NCBI GenBank assembly: GCA_026874595.1
Contig: CM049313.1
Location: 25,478,008 to 25,542,007 of the forward strand
Direction: 5' to 3'
DNA: 64,000 bases
Origin: Sipunculus nudus
Lineage: Eukaryota > Annelida > Sipuncula > Golfingiida > Sipunculidae
Made by a program: the position numbers and the translations under genes. Under the pieces are notes generated by a model that was not told the origin of the DNA, did not search any database, and was given only the letters and a program-made list of their open reading frames with translations. Positions 12,321 through 24,169 of this stretch are shown here, piece by piece (position 1 is the first letter of the stretch; every line of letters starts with the position of its first letter).

Positions 12321-13014
12321 GCCGATCAAAATTTCGGTTCTCAGTTTTTAATTTCGGATGAACGATATTTCCGATTAAGACGCTCGACTGTAGTTTTATG
12401 TAAACGGTATGTAAAGGCTACTGTCATTTGGCAATATTATCAATAATGCTGTCCTGCATATTTAGTTGTTTGTGCACCTGTACTAACTATAACTTACTTC
12501 ATGTAAATGAAAATCATTCTATGGTCTCTGTTGTCATGTTTCATCTGCCGAATAGGACATGATCATGGTATTTCCATAATACGTAGGCCTATATTTACTT
12601 ACTTTGAAGTGTATAGAACCTAGGCAAGTTCTAAATATCAAATGTATAACAGTTAATATATGTGCTTTAACTTCAAGGTGATCTATTGTCATTAAAAGTG
12701 AAAAAATAGTGATATCTACTTATAGGCTGAAACAGGCATAAATGTTAAAGTATATTTAAGATCCTTATAATTATAAAACAGATTACATATATGCAACAAG
12801 GACACACTTGAATGAGTTTGTTTTTGCAATGCAGAAACTGATATACATGTATGTCTCCCCTGCATATATGGACCTCCCATCCCCAAATTAGAGGGGGAAA
12901 ATGGACTACTTCAAAAGTGTGGTTACACAAAAAAATTAATATGGTCAAGGTGACCACTTTTCGAACACGTCTGAGATTTTGGTAGAAACATTTCACGTAT
13001 CAAAATTCATGAAA

Positions 13015-13380
13015 ATATACTGAGTGTTACAAAAGTTACAGCATTAATAAAAACATTCTATTTCTACTGATTTGACCTTGTAGATGAAGGTCAAGGTCAC
13101 CAGTTTTCAAATCATCAACGAACTTGGTTGTAACAAATAGTGGTTCGAATTGAGGAAAAAATATGTGATACTTTAAAAGTTTTGGGGTTCACATAATATT
13201 TGTATTTTGTCCTATTTGATCTTGATAATTAGGGTCAAGTTCATTAGTGTTCGAGCTTCCCTGATTGGTAGACACAACATAAATTTCAAATTTCATGAAA
13301 AATATTGAGTGGTTCAAAAGTTATCGCGTACACAAAAATTGACACAGACGACGATCGACGACTTCGGACGACGCCTTAGC
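13015..13380 (+). repeat. Diverged tandem repeat ending in GACGAC run
   Basis: Units share 'ATTCATGAAAA-ATA-TGAGTG-T-CAAAAGTTA' and 'TTGA-CTTG-A---AGGTCAAG-TCA', and the array ends in GACGACGATCGACGACTTCGG. This is typical of mollusc interspersed repeats. Confidence 0.55.
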
Positions 13381-15300
13381 AGTTGTGCTGTAGTTGCTTA
13401 TTAATTCTGGGGGGAATATAAGTTATTTTTATTCAAGCGACAGCTACGCATAATAAAAGGTTGAGAGGTACTTTATTTCAAAATTGTTAAGCTAATTTAG
13501 ATCAAGCCCTTTAGGTTTTTATATAAAATTTATCTGATAAACTGATTAATTTTGCAAGTAATAGTCATCATTATAAGTAAAATATGACTTATATACAATT
13601 GCAGGCACTATATAGTTGCCTGGTTGTTTACATGGGAGGCATCAATTTTTTGTTTAAATATTTGCGGAATACGCTAATGCCCAATGTATTTAGAAGATGC
13701 GTGTTACAGTTTTTACACACTTCACATAATGGTACATATAGCACCTGTTATTTTCTCTTGCATTTACATCTTAGTCACACATATTTTATATACATAATTA
13801 TCATACACTTTTTTGTATTTTATTTTTCTTTATAACCACCTAGTGAGAATGTAAAAATAATATGACTGGTTTAACCAATGAAAATTCCCTAGGACCATAG
13901 TAATTACTGTAAATTGTACAGATAGAGGTTCAGTACAGTGGGATTACTTTACAACTACCAAGGATTTTGAATTTTGAAGATGATTATTGAAGCATTTACT
14001 GTTCTATAATGTATGCAACGCTTCATAGCCAAAGAAGAGCAAATTACTATAATAGTTTACCATAGTGAAACTAAATGTGTACTAGCTATTTCAAATAATA
14101 TAACCTGCATTGTTCTTTAAACAGAGACGGGCCTACTTTTTTAAACAGCCCCTATTCTGGTTCACAAAATAAATGCACTATAAACAAAAGGAACTTCCTT
14201 AAGAAATGAAATCCAGACAATTTAAAAGCTGTTGCTATGTTTATATTTGAATAGATCGTTTATAAAGCGGAATTTCATAACATAAGCCCCATAAGTATAT
14301 ACTGATGCTAAAAAAGAGAATTAACTTAAAATAAACAATTTATTAACCAGAATTCGTCTCCTAGCTGCTTATAACAGCCGGAAAGCACTGCTCGCCAAAT
14401 GTATTTGCTTATAAATTCTGAGGGAAATGGGACTTAGACAGCACGCACATGCACAATTTTAAAGAAACAAAACAACACTGTTTTACTGGAATAAAATTTA
14501 GAGTCTTAACCTTCAAATTATCAGGACTGCATATTACTGTTATAAAGTTATAAATGAAATAAAATATATATATACGTACCTGGCTAGGTAGAATGACTGC
14601 TCTTTAGAAGTGGGTGGCTCTTCACCTGGGTAGCCGACGCTGTCCCCGGGGTGAATAAGAGGCCATATACCCTTGCAGCCCCAAGGGCATGCAGCCTTTC
14701 TATATAGGGCCCACTGGTCTAGTAAAAAGAGGGAGAATTTCTGGGTTATTCCCAGTTTAATACAGGCTACAGAAGGCAGGGTGGAAACCCTGCCTTAATT
14801 GTGATTGGCTATGCGGCATCTCTATATTGACTGTCAATCAGTGTTGATGCCCCACCCCTGGCCAACTGAGGTCCAGGTCAAAGGGTAAGAATGGATCAAT
14901 GCTATTGTCAAATTAAGGCAAATTTAAGGGAATGATGGATTATACCATTTGGGATTTGCTGCAAGGTTAACCGAGGAATGAGGGGAAAATTTAATGAAAA
15001 GGAGTTAATTTAAGATAGACTCGTGGGAGGTCATTTCATTAAAAAAAGTCTGCCTTCACGCCCCCCCCCCCCGGTTGAGTTGGAACACCTCATATTTTCT
15101 TTTCCCATTTATTCGTGATTTCTTTTCAATTTGCATATTTCTTTTTTATTAATTGGCAATAAGATTATTACGTTTTTCACAGTTTATTATATATAGTTTC
15201 TTATTCATAAGTTGAAGATATTAGGCCGAATTTACAGCTGTGTGATTTCAGACAGCATCCAAATATTTCTATAATGAGAGAGGGCATCATTGTATCCGCC
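13381..15300. other. No gene seen
   Basis: AT-rich; 14570-14830 is GC-richer with inverted pieces (GCAGGGTGGAAACCCTGC near 14778). A C run lies at 15061-15072. No coding evidence. Confidence 0.45.
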
Positions 15301-15390
15301 AAAACAGAGTTTTGCGGATACTATGTTTTCAGCCCCCCGCCGCCGCCGCCACGTAGGTGTCCGGAGAACTCCTCCGTAACCGCTGGGCGG

Positions 15391-16467
15391 AATTTTACGA
15401 AACCCGGGATTATGTTCGGGTCACATGTGAACTGCTGCGCCCCGATTTTGTTTTGACCTCTGATCTTTCCTCTGCGCTCTGCGTCCGCTTGTGCGTCTGT
15501 TTCCACACATAAACCCACATATCTCAGGAACCGTTTGACCGATCAGGAAATTTTTTTGCACAAATGTAGCCCTTGGAGAGCTTTATAACATACACAAAAA
15601 ATGGTGGCGCCACCTGCAACCATGTTTGCACAGTGTCCATCTGTTCGTCTGCCTTGGGTTAAAATCACTCACATCTCTGCAGTGGTTTGACTAATTCACC
15701 TGAAATTCGGCATGCGAATACATCCTGGATAGCTTTTCTGATTTTATGGCAGGTGGCGCCACCTACATTCACGTTTACGCTGCAGAAATCCAAGCTCATA
15801 TCTCGGGAACCGTTTGACCGATTGGGCCAAAATTTTGCATGTGTTTAGATCTCACATAGCTCTTTATCATACGCAAAACTGGTGGCGCCACCTGCAGCCA
15901 TTTTTGCACAGCTCCCGTCTATTTGTCTGCCATGGGATAAAATCACTCATATCTCGGCAGTGGTTTGACATATCTGCCTAAAATTTTGCAGGTTTATACA
16001 TCCCCGACAGCTCTCTTGATTTTATGGCAGGTGGCGCCACCTACATTCTAGTTTATGCAGCAGATATCCAAGCTCATATCTTGGGAACCGTTTGACTGAT
16101 TGGGCCAAAGTTTTGCATGTGTATAGTTCTCACATAGCTCTTTATCATACGCAAAACTGGTGGCGCCACCTGCAACCATTTTTGCACAGCATCCATCTGT
16201 TTGTCTGCCAAGGGCAAAAATCACTCATATACATGTAGTGGTTTGACTTATCTGCCTTAAATTTTGCATATGTATACAACTTGGACGGCTTTCTGGATTT
16301 TGTGGTAGGTGGCGCAACCTACATACACAATTTAGCTGCAGACATCCATGCTAATATGCAACACTTCACTCTATTTCCCCTTGCCACTCAATCCATGCCT
16401 CACTTCACCCGTTCCACTCTGATTTAGGCGGATACACGTAGTCGCTTGTCGACTACCCGTATTCTAG
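15391..16467 (+). mobile_element. GGTGGCGCCACC-family element, copy 2 (5' part missing)
   Basis: Shares with the other copies everything from GGTCACATGTGAACTGCTG onward: alternating half-units with GGTGGCGCCACC at about 15603, 15752, 15880, 16028 and 16159 and a variant near 16307. It ends with the stem TAGTCG-CTTGT-CGACTA (16439-16455), eight bases, then CTAG (16464-16467) followed by T. Sequence beyond CTAG is not shared with the other copies, so this is a natural 3' end. Confidence 0.75.
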
Positions 16468-17190
16468 TTTCTTTATTATACTCTACTGGGTCATAAAACT
16501 GAGAAAACCAGTAGCTAAATCGCATTTTATTCTGTGAGTGAGGCCTTCCTGATAGCCGTTGGAGCACTATATATAGGACTGCAGGTTGGGGTCGACCGTG
16601 AAAATCCCAAGGCTCCTCTGCTGATAGCGGAACTTACGATCTGTGCTCTGCTTTCCGACTTTTGCCTCGACCAGAGAAGTTAGTAAAATGCCTCGACTAG
16701 AGAAGCCAGTAAAATGCATGCAAAGTTTAATATATGACTTCAACATATAATATTTTACCCCGAACATCATTAAAGATGATATTTTGCATGGTATAAATGT
16801 GGAATGGCATTTTCACCACTGACATCAACATGTTTGAAGAAATATAAATATTAAATATTGAACCCCTCTAACGTTTGATTACATTATGCAAAGAAATTTA
16901 AGAAAACCGTAGTTGTGGAACAGAAAATCTTCATATTTTATTTGGTAAAAAAGGTCCTTTTAACATTACATATTTAAAAAATTTCTCAATACGGGAGGGG
17001 GACGTACATCAATTTCAATAAAAAAAAAACCAAACAAATATTTAAAATATTCATAGGCTGAAAATACATTATACATAATAATAATAATAATATATAAATA
17101 TATATACACACACAAAAAAAATTAAATGTACAATTAAAGAACTTTCATAATACTCATCAACAGCCAATCCAGTAGGCTATTTGGACACCC

Positions 17191-17193
<3 letters not shown>
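16468..17193. other. No gene seen
   Basis: Unique AT-rich sequence leading into a long TA microsatellite. Confidence 0.5.

Positions 17194-17262
<69 letters not shown>
17194..17262. repeat. (TA)n microsatellite
   Basis: About 34 TA repeats. The frame across it (YIYIYI) is meaningless. Confidence 0.95.
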
Positions 17263-17266
<4 letters not shown>

Positions 17267-17339
17267 GCATGCTCGGTGCTAGCATGTAACTGGACGCTAC
17301 TGAACATGCCCCAAAGTGTAGATAAATGGTCTGTGTGGG

Positions 17340-17376
17340 TTGCGGAGCGCCACATTGTGTCTGTGTACGAGACTAA
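17340..17376 (+). repeat. 37-bp repeat (left arm)
   Basis: TTGCGGAGCGCCAC...GAGACTAA. It is found inverted at 18521-18557 and again in direct orientation at 24133-24169. Confidence 0.8.
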
Positions 17377-17406
17377 ACGATCTGAGCACAGTGCGTGGAA
17401 GAAAGG

Positions 17407-17734
17407 CTAAGGGTGCTTTTCCGTGTACGCGGCTGCCGCGCGGCGAAAATCCAACCAGTTTAAAAGTCATGTGCTATTTCCATGTATGCGATTGCCGCGC
17501 GGCAAACGCACGCGTCAGTTTTGGAATCCAGCAGTGCTGGATTTCTGCGTTTGCCGGGGAATTCCGCCTAAATGACGTCACATGTGTGGTTTCCCCGTAC
17601 TCGTATGTCAGATGTGACAGGAAGGCATGCGATTGCCGCGCGGCAAACGCTTACAAAATGCTCACATGCTAAAAGCCAAAGGACTGGCCGCGCGTCAAAC
17701 GCATGTCTGCGCGCACATGGAAAAGCACCCTTAA
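17407..17734. mobile_element. GC-rich MITE with TTAAGGGTGC termini
   Basis: The left end TAAGGGTGCTTTTCC and right end GGAAAAGCACCCTTA are inverted over about 24 bp. The right end sits on TTAA and the left on CTAA, suggesting a TTAA-type target. Four copies of a CCGCGCGGC-like core (near 17435, 17493, 17634 and 17686), three followed by AAACGC or similar, make it strikingly CpG-rich for this genome. A CRE-type TGACGTCA is near 17573. No coding. Confidence 0.7.
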
Positions 17735-17959
17735 CTCACTAGAGTGGAACGACATCTGGCTGAAGGTGTGATCTGAGGTGCCAAGCTCCACGCAAGCCTA
17801 ATCTATGATTGGCCAAGAGCAGCGGGTCCATAGACAAACTATATGAGCGAGTCTTTAATAGCGCGGGGTACCAGCCTTATATGATAGGCTTGACATCTTG
17901 ACGAATTATTAATTCCTAATGAATGTCGGATGTTTTCATACTGGTTTAAACAAAAATTT

Positions 17960-18386
17960 AAAGAGTTTCAAAACTACCGTACTGACTGCTAAAATATTGT
18001 ACCCAAATGCTACAGTTTTAGACGAATGGGAAGAAAATAGGTCAATGTCATATTTGTATGAATTACAGAATGTTTAAAAATGAACTAAGTGAGGGTTACT
18101 TTCATGTACTACCATGCAAAACCTCGATTTTATTAGGTTGAAAGAGGCCAGCGAGTATGCATGTGAATTATGCAATGTGACAGGTGATGAACTTGAATTT
18201 CACTATATTTATTTGAATGTAATACGTTTCTCCAGGATAGAAAAGAATTTATTTCAGCGTGTTAAGTACTCTATTAACCCTAACAATATAAAATATGAGC
18301 AACTAGATCATGTCATAACTAATGATATAGGGAACTCTGTAAATTGGCTAAATTTGTCACAAACAGTTTTGAATAAAGTTCACTAA
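17960..18386 (+). pseudogene. LINE reverse transcriptase C-terminal tail
   Basis: The frame 18114-18386 gives C-E-L-C-N-V-T-G-D-E-L-E-F-H-Y, then N-P-N-N-I-K-Y-E-Q-L, the C-x2-C...H zinc-knuckle tail and following block of mollusc LINEs. Upstream, frames give S-Y-L-Y-E-L-Q-N and F-K-N-E-L-S, consistent with the same tail, broken by shifts. Only the extreme 3' end is present, as expected from 5' truncation. Confidence 0.55.
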
Positions 18387-18520
18387 TGATTCAGTTGTAT
18401 GTATACTTTTATGCATTTTTCGCCGTTCAATTTTTTATATACTTTTTAATGCATTATCTCGCACAAATGTAGTTAACTATTTTATGTGAAACTATTTGTG
18501 TAAATTGAGGATCTCATTAT

Positions 18521-18557
18521 TTAGTCTCTTACACAGACACACGGTGGCGCTCCGCAA
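18521..18557 (-). repeat. 37-bp repeat (right arm, inverted)
   Basis: Inverse of 17340-17376 with few differences, immediately followed by a C run (18558-18571). Confidence 0.8.
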
Positions 18558-18778
18558 CCCCCCCCCCCCCCGGGAGCCTGTGGCAGAGGCTACTCATTAT
18601 TTACATTTCTGTTATATTTAATTATTTACACGAGTGTTGTTATGTATGGTTATTTATTGTTTGTCAAGTCAATTAAGGGCAATTATAATCATGAAATAAT
18701 GTTTCCTCAGTTACTATGCATGAAAGATGTCTTGAATGAGTCTTGGAGTGTAATAAAGTTCAGAGTTCTGATTTAGCC

Positions 18779-18905
18779 TCTCCTACAGGCTCCGATTGAG
18801 CCTGTGGATGGGGAATAAAAGGCTTTCGCTGATTGGCCAGATTTACTCAATTTTCTCATTGGCCAATCCCGGGAAAGCCCCTGCTTAGCTCTGTCAATAA
18901 ACAAG
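18779..18905 (+). promoter_or_regulatory. Candidate promoter with three CCAAT boxes
   Basis: ATTGG at 18832 and the back-to-back ATTGGCCAAT at 18858-18867 give three NF-Y-type CCAAT boxes within 40 bases, beside GC-rich sequence (CCCGGG) and an AATAAAAG near 18813. Such clusters are typical of broadly expressed genes. The position is about 130-300 bases before the candidate exon 1 donor. Start site unknown. Confidence 0.35.
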
Positions 18906-18967
18906 CGCACATGGTGCTGGCTGTCAGCTGACGAGTACTTCATCGGGATCTTTTTACTATCGGGCTT

Positions 18968-19135
18968 CATGATGAAGGAACAATAGACACTTATTGTAAA
19001 TACAACTGCTAATTATTACGGAAGCATAATGTCAGTTTTATGGGCAAAGGACACGAAGTGGGATATGCATACATGTCAAACCCTAAGGCTATACAGAAGG
19101 TCGATGTGCCCCTCAGCTCAAAGCTTGTCGTCAGG
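18968..19135 (+). other. Candidate non-coding or partly coding first exon of ASH1L
   Basis: A strong donor (CAGG then GTAAGT at 19136) ends an open frame from the ATG at 19040 with 32 codons, exactly in phase 0. It would join the 37-codon open frame at the start of the 28917 exon, not the ASH1L frame. A CCAAT-box-rich stretch lies just upstream. An earlier ATG at 18969 opens only a five-codon frame. Assignment to ASH1L is inference from position, strand and splice signal; no transcript is available. Confidence 0.35.
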
Positions 19136-19376
19136 GTAAGTCTTGATATGTTTTTTTTTTCTGAAAACTGCCCATTGCCTGAGGTTTGTCAAAAATTTGT
19201 GGGACAACATTCTCCCAAAACCATGCACTTAGAAAGAGCAAAATTTATCATATTTTACCCCAAATCATATTAGATTTCAAGCATAATCCTTTTTTTATAT
19301 TATACCTGTATATATTTTTTATAGTGTCATGTTCTTTATAAATATATTCAACGGTTGTTACTTTACTGGGCCTTAG

Positions 19377-19381
<5 letters not shown>

Positions 19382-19443
<62 letters not shown>
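19382..19443. repeat. (TA)n microsatellite
   Basis: About 31 TA repeats. Confidence 0.95.
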
Positions 19444-19446
<3 letters not shown>

Positions 19447-19557
19447 CATGTATATATGTATGTATCCCAGTATATATTCTGTTGGTTAAAAAGTGTCATG
19501 CTGCAACAGGATGAATGTATAATTTCATTATATGACCTGGTGCACATTCAGCACAAA

Positions 19558-19830
19558 GATTCATATATTTTAACTAATATGTCATACATTGTGTAATATA
19601 CGTTCCAAGTATCATGCCATAACCTTATAACAAATTATTCAAAATTAAAATATATATTTGTCATATAAATATGTGCAGTACTTCATATATTTTAAGATTC
19701 ATATATTTTAACTTATATGTCATACATTGTGTAATATACATTCCAAGTATCATGCCATAACCTTATAACAAATTATTCAAAATTAAAATATATATTTGTC
19801 ATACAATTATGTGCAGTACTTCTGATTTAT
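19558..19830 (+). repeat. Tandem duplication, 138-bp unit
   Basis: Two nearly identical copies starting GATTCATATATTTTAACT (19558 and 19696), with only a few differences, so the duplication is young. Confidence 0.9.
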
Positions 19831-22293
19831 CAATGAAAAGAGGGCGTTTGATAGATAAATATACTTGAATAAAAATGAAGACATGTTACTTTAAAAGACA
19901 AATGATGGAACTTGTTTGCAGCAAATAAAATTAATTGACAAAGTTTGAGTTTGCCCAACTGTGTTTTATGAAGGGGGAGACCTTTGTTTAAGGTTAAATT
20001 GGATTTTCAGTGGTTAAAAAAAGTCAAACAGATGCCAGTTGTGACTGGTCCACTATGAATAACATTTTAACTCAGGGACAAGTCTGAGGACCAAAAGTAT
20101 GAGTCATAGATATCTTAAAAGGATAATCAGTCTTAAATTTTAATGTGAAAAGATATGGCATTAATGCTTGCAGTTCAGTTACATCTTTGTAAAAAATACC
20201 AGCTACCCTGTGTATTAATAGCTTGTCCGATTTGATCATCTCCACTTGGATATAGAGGTGTGCTCAGATATGGAATGTTGCACTGCAGTTTAACATGTAT
20301 AGGCATAATGTCATCGATAAAAGGCTATAATGCTAAAGATTTATTAGCATGTGCTTGATAAAATTGCATTCACTGTTGCATCATTTCTGTTTATTATTTT
20401 TGGTCAGATATGTTTCTTGATGGGAAATGCAATATATTAGCAATGTTTATGATATATGTTCAGTATTAAAGATCAGTTGAGGTTCAACCTAGTGTCAGTA
20501 CCTTTCATTGCTTCCATTAACATTTGTCCACATGTTCTCTCTCACATATGACTATCAGTATATATAAGGGCTGCATGTAACAATGCATCAAATAATTCAC
20601 TGAATCAAAGCCAGTCAACCAGCATTGAAAGGCTCACTTAATTTAATTTATTGCATTCACAGTAATATCCATGTCTTTTTGATAGTTTTGATCTCTAGGT
20701 GATACCTAAGGATATAAAATATACATATACATGGTGTAGTGGGGATTATTGTTTGAAAAGGAAAGTCACCTGACACTCCATATTTGATTTATGGACAATA
20801 AGCAGTAGTACATTCAGGGTTGCTATTTGACCAAGGTAAATCCTATTTTACCCAATCCAGTGGATAAAACCTTGGTTAAAAGTATTTTTCCTAGGTTTTA
20901 CCCATTATATACCCCAGGTTTGTGCCCAGTATATTAAAATATTTTTTTAAAGATTAGCTTCTTTTGAATTGGTCAAAAGAAGTTAAGCACACATTTTGTG
21001 AACATAGGTAGCTAAGCTAAGTGGCTCTGACCACATCATCCCTGTCTGAAGGAAGCTATTTCCACCCATTTGCAACTTGCACTTTAACTAATGTTGGGTT
21101 GCATGTACAAAGCACATCACTCTGAATAATAGAAATTAGTGGTAAAACCAATTCTGAGGAATACCTTGTTAAAACTGTTTAACTCAAACTGGGTTTTATT
21201 TTGCAACTGACATGCTCCCATATATAGCAGGGTACATCTCAACAGCTGATCACTATATTATGTTCAGCTGTAAATAAAGAACATGCTGTTGTACTACTAG
21301 TAATTCTGGGACTGGTGCAGTTCTAAAATTTAAAGTTTTAGATCCAGTAAGATACTGAAGAAGCACCCTTATGTCCATGACAAAATAAAGCCCACTGTCT
21401 CTATAGGGGTGTATGCTTAGGGGTAGATTGGATGAAAAATAGGTGAATACATGCTCCGTGTTAGTCTATGTGATTCATATATTAAGGTATAGGTCTGCTG
21501 CATTAATAAATTACTTGCATTTTTGGAGGTGAAAGTTAAAGCAGAAACCTATAAACCTTGATTTGCACACTAATAAATTTTCAATGTGGATTTCATGTGA
21601 AAAAAAAAATCAAATTCCTACTTCACCCACAACATGTGGAAATAAAAAGTCCTGTATTTTTGTAGGAAAAAAGCAATTAAGATCACTTTACATAAAGGAG
21701 AAAATTGTTTAAGGACAGCATTTACATGGTGCCAATTACGTGTATATGACTGTAAATTTGAACAAGACCGTGGTCAAATACTATGCATGCAGACACATAG
21801 ACATATGATCATTCTATTCATGTCATGTGAATAACTACATTGTATTTAGATATCTATATAATGTTAATACATATAACAAATCCTTAATAAAACATGGATA
21901 CAAGCACAGATCTTCTTCTATGGTAAAATATATACTTATGAAAGTCCACAAAAAGTCCAACAAAAATACTAATTCAAATATAGGAAATCAAAGTAAAGGA
22001 GATACCAATAATAAAGACCAGACTTGCTTAAAAACAAAGAGTCCATACCAGGTCTATGTAACTTTACATTATATTTCACACAAGTTAGTGCTTTAACCAT
22101 AAAAACATAAGATTTTTTTCTCAAATCAAGCACCTGATATAAAGTAATAAGTAGATAAGCTGACACATGCCAGGTTGTTGCCTTAGATCTGACTGCTTCA
22201 GTCTTGTGTAATTCTGTATTCTTTTGATATATACTGAAAAGTTGATCTTAAAGGAAAGATGATTTGCATTTCCTACCATGAGGGTTCATGGTC
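19831..22293. other. No gene seen (possible first intron of ASH1L)
   Basis: AT-rich and apparently unique; small frames have no recognisable content. Confidence 0.5.
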
Positions 22294-22946
22294 CAGTGAT
22301 GTAGTTGAGTCCACCCCATCCAAGTCCAAGTGCAAGTCAGAGTCCAGGTCACTCAAGTCCAATTCCAAATCTGAGTCCTTAAGGTTTACGTCCAAGTCCA
22401 CCTTCTTCAAATCTGAGTCATTTGGTACATGCAGAGTCCAAGTTTGACACAAATTTTCTTATTAAAAGAACTTGGAAAAGGATATTTGAGATAATCATGC
22501 AAATTTATTAATTTTCAAGTGTGCTTTATTTAAATGTTTAATTAGATTTAACTCCTGATACAGAGCTAAATCTTGGTATGTTTTGTCTTATTTTTTTATA
22601 ATATTCAATTAGTAGGTAACCCATGTGCACAATCTGAACATAATATGTGAGTTTTCTTTTTTATTGGACTCAACAGTCAAAATAAGGTCCCGAGGCCTGA
22701 TAAAAGGGGGATCCAGGCCACAAAATGTTGTCTGAAACCCTGAAAAAAGGTTGCAGCATATGACCTCAGGACCCCCCTTAATCCGCTTCTGCTTGAGATG
22801 GACTCTGGCTGATTTCTTGAGTCCTTATACCTGCGAGTCTAAGTAGATGTCCAAGTTCAGGACCCTAGCGTCCAAGTCAGAGTCCTTAAAAAGTGAACTT
22901 GAGTCTGAACTAGAGTCCAAGTCCAGACTGGAATTCTACAACACTG
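22294..22946. mobile_element. hAT-like non-autonomous element, copy 2
   Basis: Begins CAGTGATGTAGTTGAGTCC and ends ATTCTACAACACTG, with many GAGTCC/AAGTCC hexamers near both ends, as in 7513-7977. Flanks TCATGGTC and CCATGTTC match at six of eight positions, a plausible 8-bp target duplication as made by hAT transposases. Confidence 0.6.
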
Positions 22947-23576
22947 CCATGTTCTGCCAGCAGATTTATTAAAACTCATTCAGAGTTTAAGACCTTTCAT
23001 TCTGTAAGAGATGATATTAAAGTTCAAATGCATTACAGAACATAAATAGGATATGGTTATATTGTATGATCATCATGTCTTGTTAAAAATAGGGATATCA
23101 ATAGAATGTATTCATGAAATGCTTGCAATGATAAAACAATGAAATAAATCTGGGAAAGTTTATTTATGAACTCAGCATGACTATAACATAACAGGGTTTT
23201 CTCTGATTTAATGGTTTTTTTTAATAAACACATGCTATTTGTTGAACACAATGCTTATATATTGGGTCATACTGATTATTGCTGATTGCATGTATCTTTA
23301 TATCAGAAGGTGGAATAGCATATATACTATCTATGATTGAACTGCATTATTTTTTATATTTTCAGTTAATGTATTGTTTTAATGAATTTGTCTTTAAACA
23401 TTTAAGGTAATCAGGATGTTACACATGTCACATTTAGCAGTAAAGGAACCATATTTGAATAATAATTTGTTGTTAAAATACATAAAAATTTAATCCAGTG
23501 CAAAAATAAAAACAAAATGAAAATCATAATTAATATTTTGTTGTATCTAAATATCACATAATAATAATAATATAAA

Positions 23577-23616
23577 CCCCCCCCCCACACACACACACAC
23601 ACACACGCGCACACAC
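23577..23616. repeat. C run plus (CA)n microsatellite
   Basis: Ten C then about 15 CA repeats with a GCGC interruption. Confidence 0.9.
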
Positions 23617-24039
23617 CAACCAAAGAAAAGGGGGCGTGGCACTAAGAAAACTTTCTTGGAAGAAAAACTTTGGCAGTACAGGTTTAATGCTAGCCCACTG
23701 ATTATATGATACTATTTAAACAGTTTTATTTATAAAAAGCAAATTATGGTCGTACTTTGATATTTTATTTATTAATTGATAACAGTCTGGCACACGAAGC
23801 ATGCAGGCAAAACGTACAAACATGGACTTGAGCGATATCAGGAAGTGCAACGTTTAATACAGTATGTCATCATGAATGCACATGTGGTACCCTTATGAGT
23901 GATACTTAGAAGCTGCAATAACCTGAGTATATGCCGCACGTCAATGACACAGCGTCAGTTATCCTAATTTGGGTGACTTTTGATAGCGAAAATGTGTTTC
24001 CTGCCCATGACTCGCTTGCAGCTGTACCTGAATGGAATC

Positions 24040-24062
24040 GCGTACCACGCATGCGCAGCTTG
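24040..24062. promoter_or_regulatory. NRF1-like motif (CGCATGCGCA)
   Basis: The palindromic core GCATGCGC within CACGCATGCGCAG matches the NRF1 consensus and is rare in this AT-rich window. It lies in a CpG-richer patch (about 23930-24180), which could be an alternative ASH1L promoter. Only the motif itself is seen. Confidence 0.3.
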
Positions 24063-24132
24063 AACTCATCTGAATAGATTCGGGCGGAATCCCAGGCCCA
24101 AAATGGTCTCCGTTTACAGACCCACTGGGGGC

Positions 24133-24169
24133 TTGCGGAGCGCCACCGTGTGTCTGTGTAAGAGACTAA
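24133..24169 (+). repeat. 37-bp repeat, third copy
   Basis: The same 37-bp sequence as at 17340-17376; no inverted partner nearby. Confidence 0.8.

Noticed and set aside
15340-15356. CCGCCGCCGCCGCC as a CpG-island promoter
   Set aside because: It is a short run beside the start of a repeat element with no other promoter features.
17134-17355. Frame encoding Y-I-Y-I repeats
   Set aside because: Translation of a TA microsatellite; the same applies to 19248-19547.
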